Below, in pieces: positions 1 through 12,297 of a stretch of DNA of 64,000 nt. The notes beneath the pieces were generated by a model. It ran no database searches. It was not told where the DNA came from and saw only the letters and a list, made by a program, of their open reading frames with translations. Every line of letters starts with the position of its first letter. The first letter of the stretch is position 1. Origin of the DNA: Dreissena polymorpha (lineage: Eukaryota > Mollusca > Bivalvia > Myida > Dreissenidae); NCBI RefSeq assembly GCF_020536995.1, contig NC_068360.1:88615676-88679675 (forward strand). The letters run 5' to 3'. Made by a program: the position numbers and the translations under genes.

Positions 1-141
1 ACTAGTGTACACGTGCATGCAAACGTAATTGCATAGTATTTCTTAGCAAAATTTACCAAATTTAAATGTTCAAATAAACACACATTCAACCTATACGCGA
101 CAGTCTATCGTTTTTGTTTGGTATGAATTGACTAGAGTTAT

Positions 142-707
142 TATCCCCCGCCAGGGGATATTGTTTTGGCGTTGTCCGTCCGTCCGGCTGTCCGTCCGTC
201 CGTCCGGCACTTTTGTGTCCGGAGCCATATCTTGGAAGTTCTTTGGTGGATTTCATTTAAACTTGGTATGAGTATATATATGCATAAGAGGATGATGCAC
301 GCCAAATGGCATTGTACACCATCTGTTAAAAACAGACTTATGGCCCTTTGTATCTTGAAAAAATGCTTTTTAGTGTCCGGAGCCATATCTTGGAAGTTCT
401 TTGGCGGATTTCATTGAAACTTGGTATGAGTATATATATGCATAAGAGGATGATGCACGCCAAAGGGCATTGTACACCATCTGTTAAAAACAGACTTATG
501 GCCCTTTGTATCTTGAAAAAATGCTTTTTACTATAGGCATTTTTGTGTCCGGAGCCATATCTTGGAAGCGCTTTGGCGGATTTCTTTGAAACTTGGTATG
601 AATATATTCCCGCGCCATATCATTATGTTCATCCGTCCAATTTGCACCCATCCTCAAACAAAGCATATGTTGCGGGGGATACCTTGGGCCTTTCAGGCCC
701 TCTTGTT
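142..707 (+). mobile_element. Hairpin-headed Helentron-like (HINE/pearl-type) non-autonomous element, copy A
   Basis: The left end is a hairpin (TATCCCC at 142-148 pairs with GGGGATA at 154-160), followed by a GTCC-type microsatellite (174-208) and an internal tandem repeat. Near the right end GCGGGGGATA (672-681) is the exact inverse of TATCCCCCGC at 142-151. It is followed by a second hairpin (GGGCCT 686-691 with AGGCCC 695-700) and TCTTGTT. No coding capacity is seen. The subterminal inverted repeats, 3' hairpin and internal repeats fit Helentron-associated elements; the class is inferred from structure, without a family match. Confidence 0.6.
215..600 (+). repeat. Tandem repeat, about 158-bp unit, inside copy A
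   Basis: Units begin at 215, 373 and 545 with GTGTCCGGAGCCATATCTTGG. The first two are nearly identical; the third carries a 14-bp longer spacer and is incomplete. Short open frames across 166-771 only follow the repeat and are not treated as genes. Confidence 0.85.
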
Positions 708-1147
708 ATATAATACAATGCGGTATATATGTTTACATCAAATGGCATGTAACAAATTAATCATTCGATGACCTGTCGTTCAAACTGTGCGGTGTTTAGT
801 ACCAAAGTGCGTTCTCTTTGTAATCAACACTTACGTGCTTGCAATGTTATATATATAAAGAATGGAACGAGACACACTTTGCAGTACCTTGTAAGTCCCG
901 ATTTCAAACATTATGTCAGGAGCTTCTGCAGCAGCGGAAGCAGAAGCAACTGCATCAATCTAAGAATCATTTTCGCCATGTTCATAAGTATTATCATCAT
1001 ACATATATTAAATAGCACAATTCTCCTCTCCCATATATTTATTGTCATAATTATGATAATCAATATCAGAATCAACATCAGCAAAATTATCATGATAATT
1101 ATCGTCAGCGTCATCACATTATCTCAATCTGCTTTTAACACTCATTT

Positions 1148-1149
<2 letters not shown>
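708..1149. other. AT-rich non-genic stretch with ATC/ATT-rich low complexity
   Basis: No gene is supported. The 155-codon frame over 768-1235 is made mainly of isoleucine codons from low-complexity ATC/ATT sequence and ends inside microsatellites. Confidence 0.6.

Positions 1150-1181
<32 letters not shown>
1150..1181. repeat. (AT)n microsatellite
   Basis: Uninterrupted AT dinucleotides of about 32 bp, followed by a short ATGTATATATA tail and, at 1198-1222, a (GAC/GAT)n trinucleotide tract. Confidence 0.9.
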
Positions 1182-1188
<7 letters not shown>

Positions 1189-1222
1189 ATATAATGACGC
1201 CGACGACGATGATGATGATACT

Positions 1223-2869
1223 GTTCATAATATAATGATGGTATTGATTATGATGGTTTTGATAAGGAGTAAAAGGCTAAGGAGGATTGCGATGATGTAC
1301 CACCGCATAAAACATAAATGTCCTGATCGCTCACAGCAAACAGAGAACAAACCATGAAGTTCAATAAACATATTGGTTTGACACATTCCCAACTTTCTAG
1401 TGTAACACACTGTGTTCAATGACGCCAACGTTCGGTGCAACTAGGCCCTTTCCGTTCACTGAAAGCCTTTATCGAGGAAGGGACACTGCGATATTTAGTT
1501 ATACACTATATATTGTAAATATAAACGACTATAGAAAAATATTTTTGCCTTGAAAAACAAGAGCAAATTGTCTTAACATGCAATCCTTAGATAATGAACT
1601 TTATATTAATACGTATTTTAATACGGTTTTTGTATCTTACTCGACAAACTTTATCAGTTTTCTGGGTATTTGAAATGTGTTCAGGCTAGCAATAGTCAAG
1701 CTTAAAAACTGTATGAAAGAAGAATTATAAGGAGCAAAGCGTTCCTAGGACTAAGTTTTTATTCAAAACCGAACATTCAAATGACTAATTTATGTCATAT
1801 GAGTCGTCTATGGCCATTTCATGTGGGTTTAGCTTCCAGGTAGGTAATTATCTTTCAGGTGTCATTTTCGGATGCCAACGTGGATTCAAAAACACAAAAT
1901 CGACGTTTTTACAAATACAAGTAAACGTGTCGGTATTGACGTAGTGATAATAGTATTAATCCTTTAAAATTGGTTTTTGTTCTCTATGATACACCATGCA
2001 GATATACAAGGACAATTTTCGCAGTATTTTATTGCATCCTATTCAGCGCTCGGTCAATATGTCCTTTTAGTAAATCGTCGCATTGAAGCAAAACAGGAAT
2101 GTAGATCAAAATTCATCCTAATATGTTTTCTAGATTCTGGCTGTTAAGATATGCAGCAAATCTACAAAATCTTATTTAAATACTGTTTACAATTCATTTC
2201 GATGAAAAGACATCACACACATCTACCGCATTTGTATTTTCACCGTGGACTACACGTGTGTCAATCGACACAAAGTAAGCTTTTTTGATTGTAAAATCGT
2301 GACTTTTATTGATTAATACAATTATTGCAGTTGGTAAAGGATTGGAGTAAAAACAAACTGATTTGTTAAAAACAGTTCGAATTTATTACTTCCACCATAT
2401 CTGAAAAGCCCACGATAATCAGTGCATCAAAACGTCTTTTCCTATAGTATAAAGGCAATTTACAGGATTACATGAAACATAGTTTGTTTTAACAAAAGCA
2501 GAAAAACGTAAATTTGTATTATACTTGCTTGTTGTTTATTTTATTACTTAAAAAATATCATGGGCAATACAAAGAGGATAAAAACACAAACATAGGTTTA
2601 AACAAATAACACGGGTTATTTAATTGCATCTTTTTCATTACTGCTAACAAGTATCAAAGACAAGACATAAATGAGACCAAATCAGCGCAGGTTTCACGGT
2701 AAAAAGACGAGGCAAATGAGCCCAAAACCGATTAAGTCTTTATATCCTTTATATCCAAACGCCTTCATGTGTGCGGCGAATATTTTTATTTTATTTTAAT
2801 TGATGTACGGTTTACATTCATTTATAAAGCAGTATGAGTGAAATAAAGTAAACAATCCCTAAACTATAA
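1223..2869. other. No gene seen (AT-rich intergenic)
   Basis: Both strands were read. Only short frames occur, with no recognisable motif, splice-bounded exon or repeat. Confidence 0.5.
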
Positions 2870-2938
2870 CGTATTACTTGAATAAGCAATGTAGAATTAT
2901 GCAATATATTACATAACATAATTGAGGATGAAAGATAA
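2870..2938. repeat. 5' target-site duplication of the LINE
   Basis: ATAATTGAGGATGAAAGATA (2918-2937) matches 7360-7379 with one mismatch in 20. A looser match extends leftwards, so that the duplicated tract may begin near 2870, mirroring the sequence that starts directly after the LINE tail at 7330. Confidence 0.6.
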
Positions 2939-2958
2939 TGAAATGACGCGAGTTAAGT

Positions 2959-3333
2959 GTGTCAAATGGTCTGTTGATGCGTCTTGTGTGTAGTGTTGGG
3001 CCCTGCGTGCTTGTCACCTTCGCTTTCAGCCTATACCGCTGGCTAGCCCTGTGCGAAAATGAAGCTGAAGTGCGTAAGTCTTCACTGCCAGTACATAGCC
3101 TCTCTACAGACAAGTCCTATGTAGTGCCTCCTAGTGGCGACACACGTCAACTGAGTACCTCGCGGCCTCAGGCTGAACTACAGGGACTCGGAGGTGGTCT
3201 GCCCCCAGACATGCGGCATGCCAGGCCCACCGGCGTATGGAAATGCCCTGATGCCCATGAACAGACCCCCAGCCAAAGGGTAAAATGGCCCCTGTGTTCC
3301 CAGGGATATAAGGTTCCCCGCCTACAGGGTTAA
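2959..3333 (+). other. LINE 5' leader with a 124-codon open frame
   Basis: This frame lies in the GC-richer LINE leader, ends 133 bp before the ORF2 start, and contains a PPSGDTRQLSTSRPQAELQG-like segment. No domain is recognised. It may be untranslated leader that happens to be open, or a short ORF1. A palindromic CRE-like TGACGTCA lies at 3460-3467 just before the first in-frame ATG of ORF2. Confidence 0.4.
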
Positions 3334-3466
3334 GTAGGAAACCACTGCCTTGTGGTTTGTCGTTGGATCGGCAAAGACTAAGGGTGAGGTAACCCCGACA
3401 GAAAACCTAGGGAGTTGAAATCGGAGACGTTAGGCCATTGGCACTCCCTTAACAAACCATGACGTC

Positions 3467-4222
3467 ATGTACATCGCTATGTCTACACAATCAACCGGTG
3501 TTACTCGATGTGGTGCTGAATCTTTGAGATCCCACCAGGGAGATTCAGTGCCGGGCTCTGAGCCTCGACAGAGTCCACCCACAGCTACTGGGGGTCCCTC
3601 CTTCATTCCACAACAAGCCAAGAGAAGAGGAGGAAAGAAAGCTGGCTACAACAAGCCTAGGAGGAGAAAAGACCAACATCATCCTTTCAAGGTGATGCAT
3701 TGGAACGCAGAAGGAGTCTTTAACAAAAAGACAGAGCTAGAACATATCCTTCATGAACAGGACATTAACGTCTGCTGCATTCAGGAAACTCATCTGCAGC
3801 CAGCTAAATCCTTCAAGGTCAGAGGATACCAGAGTTTCCGATGTGACAGAGAAGGCAGAAAGAAAGGAGGCATCCTGACATTAGTCCGGAACAACATCAA
3901 TGCTGTCCAGACTAAAACGCATATGGATGACTCTGAATTCCAGGTTCTGAGTCTCAGGAAGAACGATTTCAATCTGAAGCTTGTGAATCTCTACTCTCCA
4001 AATGACAAAGCTCTTTCCCTAGACAGTATCCCAACAGAAGAATCTAACTTCATTGTTGTTGGCGACTTCAACAGTCATTCACAAAGCTGGGGATATGACC
4101 ACATGGACCGACGGGGAGAGGAAGTGGAGAACTGGCAAGATGAAAACAAGCTTAATCTTATCAACCAGCCTGAAGATCTGGCAACTTTCTACTCTAGGAG
4201 ATGGCATACAACGTCGACTTAG
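3467..4222 (+). CDS. LINE ORF2, N-terminal part: APE-like endonuclease
   Basis: This is the apurinic endonuclease-like domain that nicks the target DNA for target-primed reverse transcription. After a basic, low-complexity N terminus (KRRGGKKAGYNKPRRRK), the catalytic blocks appear in order: HWNAEGVFNKK (Asn), CIQETHL (Glu) and IVVGDFNSHSQSWG (Asp/Asn). The frame closes at 4222 after RRWHTTST. The following block, including the catalytic GSDHRPV (SDH at 4285-4293), continues in another frame from about 4216, so a one-base-class frameshift lies near 4210-4216. The start ATG at 3467 is the first long in-frame choice; it follows the CRE-like palindrome. Confidence 0.85.
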   Translation: MYIAMSTQSTGVTRCGAESLRSHQGDSVPGSEPRQSPPTATGGPSFIPQQAKRRGGKKAGYNKPRRRKDQHHPFKVMHWNAEGVFNKKTELEHILHEQDINVCCIQETHLQPAKSFKVRGYQSFRCDREGRKKGGILTLVRNNINAVQTKTHMDDSEFQVLSLRKNDFNLKLVNLYSPNDKALSLDSIPTEESNFIVVGDFNSHSQSWGYDHMDRRGEEVENWQDENKLNLINQPEDLATFYSRRWHTTST

Positions 4223-7200
4223 CTTTCTGCACTTCAGATATCCATGGGCATATCAAGAGAGAAGTCTGAGCACAACTAGGAGGAAGCGACCATCGTCCAG
4301 TTCACCTCATCATAAACCATTCTACCTCTTCATCCTCAAGCATCCCCAGATGGAACTACAAGAAGGCCGACTGGACCTTATACAAACGTCTGAGTGATGA
4401 CCTCTGCAGAGATATCAGAGTGGATGGTAGAGATATAAACAAAGTTGTGAAAGACTTCAATGCATGCATACTAAACGCAGCACAGAAGGCGATACCACGT
4501 GGGGCCAGAAAAGACTACAAGCCATACTGGAGTAAGGAGTTGGAAGACCTCCAGACCAAGTTGACAGAAGCGAGGGTGGAAGCAGAAAGCAACCCCTCAC
4601 AAGAAAGCAACCTCTCACTACAGCGAGCCAAGGCCAAATTCCTGCGGCACAAACTTGAAGCCCAGAGAAAGAGCTGGAAAAACAAAACAGCATCACTCAA
4701 CCTGGAGCGAGATGGCCGTAAGCTGTGGAGGTTAACGAAACAGCTGAATGACGATGAAGTCCAAGCAAGAGGCTCAGTAACTCTGGAAGAGAATGGAGAG
4801 CTGCTGACAGGCAAACAAGCGGCAAAGGTCTTTGCCAGCAACTACAAAGATGTCAGTGACATTCCTGTCAGTAGAGAGAGACAGAGAGAAGTAAGAAGAG
4901 AACAAAGGGACAGGAAAACAGATGATGTGACATCAGACCGCATGAGCCAAAGCCTGACACTGCACGAACTACAGACAGCAGTCAGACAGCTGAAATTAAA
5001 GAAGTCTCCAGGACCAGACAATGTGACCAATGAAATGATCACCCATCTAGGCAGTTCAGCAATGCACAAACTTCTAGACATCTTCAACCACAGCTGGACA
5101 CAAGGCCAACTTCCCCAAGTCTGGAAAGAGGCCATTATGATACCTATCCACAAGAAAGGCAAGGATCCGAAGCAGGCTGGAAGCTACCGTCCAATAAGCC
5201 TCACTAGCTGTGTTGGGAAGACGATGGAGAGAATTGTAAATGCACGCCTTAAATGGTATCTGGAGACGAACGACTTACTTGCAAAACAACAAGCTGGATT
5301 CAGGCAATTCCGCTCCACCGAGGACCAGACTACCTACCTGGCACAAGAAATTGAAGATGCTTTCCAGGAACAGAAGGTTGTCCTGACAGCATGGATAGAC
5401 CTTCAAAGGGCCTTCGATAAAGTCTGGACTGACGGACTCCAAGTCAAACTGATGAGGAATGGAGTTGGAGGAAACATGCTGAAGTGGATCAAGTCCTATC
5501 TATTCAATAGAAGGGCAAGAGTCAGCTTGAACCAAAGAAGCAGTAAGAAGTTCCTTCTACGGCACGGTGTCCCACAAGGAGGAGTCCTGTCCCCGACGCT
5601 CTTCTTACTCTTCATCAACGACCTTGTGTCTGAATTGCCAAGGGGAGTGAAGGCGGCACTTTATGCTGATGATCTTGTGTTATGGTGCAAAGAAGAGCAT
5701 GCCACCACAGCCACATACAGAATGCAAGAAGCAATAGACAAGCTTACCGCATGGGCTGAAGACTGGTGTGTTATGATCAACAAAGAGAAATCATCCACCA
5801 CACTATTCACATTGTCATCAAAACAGAAAGCAGGGACAGTGAGGATGGGAGACATCCCTATGACTGAAGCGGACGAGACCACGTACCTGGGAGTCACCTT
5901 TGACAAGAGGCAAACGTGGAAGCCACACCTCATGAAAGCAGAAGGAAAGGCCCGAAGAAAACTTGCAATGATGCGAAAGCTTGCGGGAACTACATGGGGG
6001 GCAAATGAGCACATACTGAAGACAGTCTATCAAGGCACAGTGAGACCCCAACTAGAGTATAGTTCCCCCACATGGTCTTCCACAGCCAAATCCAATCGCC
6101 AGGCTCTGGACAAAATCCAGAACCAAGCTCTGCGCATCATGACAGGAGCAACCAAGTCCACACCAATTGCCTTCATGGAAAAGATAACAGGAATACAACC
6201 ACTTCAAGAAAGAAGAGATGTCAAAATCCTGCTTCAGACAGAGAAATATAAATGCCTCACTGATCACCCCATGTCAACCAGAGTTAAAGGGTACACCAAA
6301 AATCGGATCAAGCGTAGCAGCTTTGTACACGAAGCTAAGAAGCTGGACAAGGCCTATGCAACAGATCTGACCATCCCCACCACTCCGCTTGGTAAAGAAG
6401 ACATCGTAGATCCATTACAAAATGACCTGTCAAATGTTGCAGTAAGATTCAGTGTTCCTCACCTACAGCCAGGTAAACAAGAGGATAAGCATATCAGAAA
6501 TAGCCACACACTTGCCATGATCAATGATGAATACCCAAGAGAGGCATGGACTCATGTCTACACAGATGGTTCTGCCACTAGAGCAGTCATAAATGGAGGT
6601 GCTGGCATCGTCATTCTGTACCCATCCGGAAAACGAGAAACACAACATGCAGCAACCGGAACACACTGTAGCAACTACAGAGCAGAGACTTTAGCTCTCA
6701 TGAAGGCAGTCTCAATGATTGAAGACTCGACTGAAGATGTCAACTCGGTAGTATTCTTTACAGATGCCATGTCTGTATTGGAAGCCCTGACCAACAACAA
6801 GGTTCCTCAGCTTGCAAATGCCTTACAAAGAATCAGCACCAACCTAAACGTGACCCTCCAGTGGATCCCAGCACACTGTGGAGTGGCCGGAAACGAAGAT
6901 GCTGACCAACTGGCAAAACAAGGTGCTCAGTTAGAACAGCCACCTGTGCAAGTAAGCTACAAGGAGAAAGTCACCATCATAAAATCACTCACCCGGCCAA
7001 GACAAGAGGCCGATGCATATCATCTCTTAAGCAGGGCAGAGCAAGTGATAATAGTCAGACTCCGATCAGGGCACAACAGACTCAATGCACACATGCATAA
7101 GAATACAGACTGGCCCCGTCACCGACCTGTCCGTGTGGCACAGAAGACCAAACAGCTGAACACATCCTCCAAAGATGTAAACGTCACGACCAGGAGCGAG

Positions 7201-7307
7201 CTACAAAGTGGCCCCAGGACACAACCCTCCACCAGAAACTTTATGGAGACGTGGATGACCTGAGACGGACCACATCATTTATTGAAGAAACTGGTGTGAT
7301 CGTGTAG
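4216..7307 (+). CDS. LINE ORF2, C-terminal part: end of endonuclease, reverse transcriptase, RNase H, zinc motif
   Basis: The end of the endonuclease (DLAFCTSDIHGHIKREV, then GSDHRPV) is separated by an in-frame TGA at 4267-4269. From 4270 the frame is open to 7263, and 947 codons can be counted from a GTG at 4420. RT blocks: KKSPGPDNVTNEM (residue about 193), QAGFRQFRSTEDQ, WIDLQRAFDKVW (motif A), GVPQGGVLSPTLF and YADD (5662-5673, residues 415-418). RNase HI follows: YTDGSA (about 714), NYRAETLAL, FFTDAMSVLEAL and WIPAHCGVAGNEDADQLA, keeping the four acidic residues. The end is frameshifted between about 7110 and 7127; the other frame gives CPCGTEDQTAEHILQRC (7128-7178), a C-x-C-x8-H-x4-C zinc motif, and a TAG at 7305-7307. 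Confidence 0.93.
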
Positions 7308-7329
7308 AGCGAACGCCAAGAAGAAGAAG

Positions 7330-7380
7330 CGTTATCTTATTTTTATGTAGACTAATTATATAATTGAGGATAAAAGATAA
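7330..7380. repeat. 3' target-site duplication of the LINE
   Basis: The segment directly follows the AAG-rich tail. Its last 20 bases (7360-7379) match 2918-2937 with one mismatch. The remaining 30 bp match the left copy only with an indel, so the true duplication length is uncertain. Confidence 0.55.
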
Positions 7381-8124
7381 ACACTTGGCGAAATTTTCAC
7401 AATGAACGACGAGCATCTTAAAAAATATTTATCGTGTTTTACCATTTACCACAATCAGGGGGGGGGGGGGCTGCGTATATGGGAGCTTACCGCGTTTAAG
7501 TGAGAAAGTTGGAGCAAAACTTCAAAGATGGCGTCGTTTAAGTGTTTTTCGTGAAGGAGTAGCGGATATTTTCACCCGGTAAGCCAGTTTATATTTATAT
7601 TTCTTTTGAATGAATAAGCCCTTTCGGCTTTACGGTGTTGCCCCCTTGCAATCTATAACAATATCAACAGAACTCTCCAAATTTTTCAATCGATTCGCGT
7701 TTATAACACTGCACTTTTCAGGGTTTTTAATCGTAAAAGATGCATATAATTGATATTTTCAAGCATGGTAAAAGTCCAATATTACTTTTTGCTGGCAAAA
7801 TATCGACCACAAATTTCGATTCTGAAACAATCTGTTTCAATTCAATTCTGTTAATCATGTTTAGAAAAACATATTGACATGAATACTATCAGTTCATGTA
7901 ACAATAAAACTCTTCAACAAAAATCTTTAGTATGGGAGAGTAAATTGGCTGAGTGAATTTTGCTTAAAACAACAAATGGTTCAAATTATGCAATTACAGA
8001 TAATAAACCGTGTCATAATACCATTACAATATAAAGAAGTGAAACTCCAGCTGCTGGAGCAGTATTGAATTTTCATTAAAAACAATTAGTTGGTCCTTTA
8101 TTTAAGGCAAGTGACCGATTGCCC
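7381..8124. other. No gene seen; 13-bp poly-G run at 7458-7470
   Basis: AT-rich sequence with one homopolymer G tract. No open frame or repeat unit is recognised. Confidence 0.5.
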
Positions 8125-8290
8125 AAACAGTACAAAACAGCACAATACAGCACAATACAAACCAACATAAACACAAAATATGAATTAAGCTGGGGTCACC
8201 GCCTTGGAACGGTCAATGCAAAGCATTGGGGGTTTAAACCTGGTTATAGAGCGCTCAACCTCACACTTGGCCCAGCAATATTCATAATAC
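8125..8290 (+). repeat. Interspersed repeat copy 1
   Basis: The block contains CAATACAGCACAATACAA, then GGGGTCACCGCCTTGGAAC and ACCTCACACTTGGCCCAGC. A second, more diverged copy lies at 8670-8756. The 64-codon frame here (8119-8313) is a by-product. The family is not named. Confidence 0.5.
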
Positions 8291-8669
8291 ATTCAAGTGT
8301 AAATAAAATTTAACGTCATAGCATTGTAACTCAAATTAAACAATAATAAAATGGAATTAAAACGCATTCAATTTAATTACTATTTAATTACTCAATTGCA
8401 TTGAAGATACAAGAGTAACAGAATTACAACTTTTTGACGAACGATCAAATAAAACTATTAACAATTGTCAACTACATTCCTTCTTTATAGAAAAGATTTG
8501 AGAATGTAGAATCATAGAGTTAATATCTCAGATAATCATCGCGCAAATACAGGAAGAAGCAGCAATAATGGGTGTATAAATTCCATATTACATAGCTTGG
8601 TTGTTTATGTGACTGCTAAACAAATTAAAAATAATTAAATCAAACAAGAAACGCCTATCAGAGACAAAA

Positions 8670-8756
8670 CATGGGTTCACCATCATGCACGATCATTTCC
8701 AAGCATGGGGATTTAAAAGCCGTGTTGCAAGCATAACCTCACACGTAACCCAGATG
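8670..8756 (+). repeat. Interspersed repeat copy 2 (diverged)
   Basis: In the same orientation as the 8125-8290 copy, it shares the order TTCACC, GCATGGGGATTTAAA and ATAACCTCACACGTAACCCAG. It may be an old direct duplication. Confidence 0.4.
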
Positions 8757-9051
8757 CAATCACAAACGTTTAAACATTTTTATTATATCATGAAAATTTA
8801 ATAAAATGCAATCCTATAAAATATAGGTTTGCTTTCAATACTGATTCCCATGTAATACCCCAATTGTTTTTGTTTTATAAAGCAACATTATAGAATTTTT
8901 CAAAGAGTGAAACATAAATACTTTGAGAGAAATTAAGTATTGTTTTATTTTATAAATAGGAAAAAAGCGAGTTGCATCTGAAATGCGACTTTTACTGTAA
9001 CGCGCATCATCCGAATCAAAGAACAACAAAACCCACCCAAACACCAACCTA

Positions 9052-9074
9052 CCCAAACCCAAACCCACCCGCCC
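9052..9074 (-). other. G-quadruplex-capable tract (G-rich on minus strand)
   Basis: On the minus strand the tract reads as five GGG runs with loops of 1-3 bases (GGGCGGGTGGGTTTGGGTTT then GGG). It sits in a CCCA-rich low-complexity stretch (9030-9100) that also produces a spurious minus-strand frame at 8835-9095. Confidence 0.5.
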
Positions 9075-9099
9075 ATTCACCTTGCCATCCACCAACCTA

Positions 9100-12000
9100 G
9101 TATATCGTTAGTGTGCTAGATATAGAAAAAATTGAAATAACCTTTGAAAAGGATGTTTCATACTAACCATCTACGCTCTGTTTAACATAATTAGTATGTT
9201 TAAATAGTGTGACCTTGGATGGTGGTCAATTTTTACAACAACCTTTTAATTAAAACTAATGAACTATTGGGCCTTTTCCTGTTTACATCAAAGCTCTGGG
9301 ATCTGTTGTTTAAGAGTAAAAGGTTGTTGAAGTTTTCATGTGAAAATGTGGCTTTGGCTGTGGTGACCTACAGCTGCAGCAGACCTGCACGATTTGATCA
9401 ACCTGAAAGAATGTGCACCGAGCTGTATATCTGTGAATTTTCATGAAACCTGCCTGGCGATATTGAGAGAATACCTCGTTTAATGAAAAATAAACACACG
9501 ACATGCAAGTTAGAAAAACGGAGATTCCAAAACTTCGCCGTATGCACAGGCATATGTGATTTATTAAAAAAAAAGCATACACGTATTAAATTAGAAACAT
9601 TCTTTTGCACATTCAATGTCGATTGTTTTTTTTAAATAATTAAATCTTAGGCTTTAAAATCGCACTGTGGTACGTTCAAGCAAAGTAGTACAGTACATAT
9701 ATGTGACATAAAAGTGTCACTTAAACAAGAGCTCATGCTAGCCCGAAAACAAACGATATGACAAACGATATTGGCGTCGTACATATTGCCGCCTGTACTC
9801 GGCAGTGTAATGTATATAACCATCGCACTGGAAAATAACACTATATATTTTTTCTTTTCCTTTTTTTATTTTTCCAATACATTTTATTTCAGGATTGCAA
9901 ACAATTACATATATAAAATGAAATATAACAAAATACTGTTATGCAATCAGAAATGGAGAAAAAAACAACATACAACAAATCTTTAATTCAGTTCTCCAAT
10001 TCTAAAGTTATCTTTCTAATTGATAATTATAAATAGTATTTAGGTAAGTAAATAATCTCTACCTTTACAATTACAAGTAATTTGGTGTTGAAAATACATT
10101 AAAGAAATGTAAAAAGAGAGAACAAAACATTTGCCAGTTTGAGTAAACACACAAGGATATATATAGTAATTGCAATAACAGATAAGAAGGCGAAGAGAAA
10201 CAATATTAGTGCATATTATTATAATCAATGGCATTCAAGAAATATAAGCAGACAAAAACAAAGACATTTTCCAGTGTTTATAGACAAAAATTATATTTAT
10301 TAATTTGTAATAGCAGATGAAAAAAGCATAGATAAACAATATTCCGCACACATTATTATATTTTAAGACACATATTTAATTTAATTAAGTTAGTTTAAGT
10401 AACGGTACGCTATAAAGAGTTTTTGTTGTAACGTAACGAATATTTATACATTATATATTGAACATTAGAAAAATCATTTATTTATAAAAATAACAAATTT
10501 ATGGTGTGGCCTTATGTTTACAAAAACAATGATTTAACGACGTGGTCTTATTACAAGTTATTAATGTATTCACCTCGCCGACTTCCCCATGTAAAGTCAA
10601 GCATATAGGCCAAAATGTCATTTATTACTTACACGCCTTTGGTAATTCGCTGAACTTTGCCGGATGTTACATTTTTCGTCTTGTTTATCATGGGTATATA
10701 ACCAGTCACTGTTTGTATTAAAGCATGAAGCCAGTACACACTACACTAGAAGGGATGTAGTTTCACAATTTATAATTATCACGGGGGAAGCCCGTTAACG
10801 GTATCGCTAGTATGTTGTTGATCATATATTACTGAAAGTATATATGTAAAAAATTAAGGAGCAAAATAAATATCAATAAATACTTTGTCTATGTGTTAGC
10901 ATCTTATTTCAATTGAATAACGTGACTTTGTAATAAGTTGTATACAACTGCAACAAGTATCAAATTTTAATGCTAAGTGTGTGAGACGATAGCATTAACT
11001 ATTCCCATTGACTTTCAAATGATTCTTAATTATGTTTAGAAATTAAGATTCGTCATATTGTGTGTATTTCTTGGAAAGCATCTATTCAGTTTACACTTGT
11101 ACAAATATAGCTTAATAAACAAAATAACATTATAAATGGCTCTAGCAAATTTTGTTAAATCTCCTAGCAGAAAATGTCTCATATTAATGAAAGGAAAATG
11201 TTGCACTGGTAACATTTCATTAATTATTGCTTTACATCTGACATTCCCAGAAAAAAATATTTGTCACACTTTGTTTGCAAAAAGAACATATTGGGTCATC
11301 CAAATTTCATTTTACTAAAATGACTGTTTGTTCCAAGAAGTCTGTAAATGTATCTGTATTTGAATCACCGAACCCTAACAACATAATGAACATTGGTTAT
11401 TAAAAATTGTAGCTCAAGTATACAATTCCATTGCTTTTTATGAATTATGGTATTGAGTTGTGTACACCATTTTGCTTTAACTGTTGGTTGTTCTTTATTT
11501 TTATTAAGACTGACGTATAGTCTTTTTGCACCGTATACTTTTTTCAGTAAAAGTTATAATCGGGAAAAAATGGTTTGTTTATAATTTGTTGAGTAGGGCA
11601 AGACATATAGTGTTTTTTTCAAAAATTATCTATTGCCCCTGTTCAATTAATAACATTTATATTCAAATTGTACATTCAATTTAATTCAACAACTGAAATA
11701 AAGATTACATTTTTAAATATAGCACATATACAATGAATTCCAGCAACGAACCATGACTTATCAAAATAGCTTTATTTCCTATCAATATATTTGGATAATA
11801 AACAATTGGATATAACAAGATTTCTTATGTTACTTCTAATTAACCGCAATAGAATGCGAAGCTTTATAAAACAACTACCCAAAAAGGGTTTGACATTCTG
11901 TTAGATATGTTTAAAGCATAATGATAACTGCAATTAAAGGGTTTAGAAGTATCATAATAGCGTTTTGTGATTTCTATCCTATTTCTCCTGAAGGATTATT

Positions 12001-12297
12001 TTTTTGGGGAATAAATGCATCTAAATTGATGATTTCTTATATTTCCTTTGCTAAATTCCGTTAATATTGTTTTATTTATTTATTTTACTACGCCCATCCC
12101 AAATAATACTCAGAATAGAAGACTTTATTATTTTTAAAAATGGTATCTGGCTGGCTAGGAAATGAAATGAACAAGTGATTGAAGAGTCACAAAATATGTG
12201 TTTTCACAAAAACAATATTTCCAATTGGTGTTAAATTCTTCCTTTTTTAAGTTTTCAGAATACTTTACTTTTTAACATTTTTTCGTCGTAATTTATT
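9100..12297. other. No gene seen (AT-rich intergenic, 3.2 kb)
   Basis: Only frames of 90 codons or fewer occur, and none has a recognised motif or plausible exon borders. Homopolymer A/T runs are frequent. Confidence 0.5.

Larger units (their letters stand above)
2939..7329 (+). mobile_element. LINE retrotransposon, I/Jockey-type, EN-RT-RNase H, near full length but mutated
   Basis: A 4.4-kb non-LTR retrotransposon. It has a leader of about 530 bp and one long ORF2-type coding region: APE-type endonuclease, reverse transcriptase with YADD, RNase HI and a C-terminal CCHC-like zinc motif. It ends in a short AAG-rich tail (about 7318-7329). Target-site duplications flank it. The coding region is interrupted by a frameshift and one stop near 4.2 kb and a frameshift near 7.12 kb, so this copy is not expected to be active. 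The order EN-RT-RNH is typical of I-group and relatives; the exact clade needs a tree. No separate ORF1 with zinc knuckles is visible. Confidence 0.92.

Noticed and set aside
768-1235. 155-codon plus-strand frame
   Set aside because: Isoleucine-rich low complexity running into (AT)n and (GAT)n tracts.
4457-6666. Minus-strand frames of 67-117 codons within the LINE
   Set aside because: They are antisense shadows of the RT/RNase H coding region.
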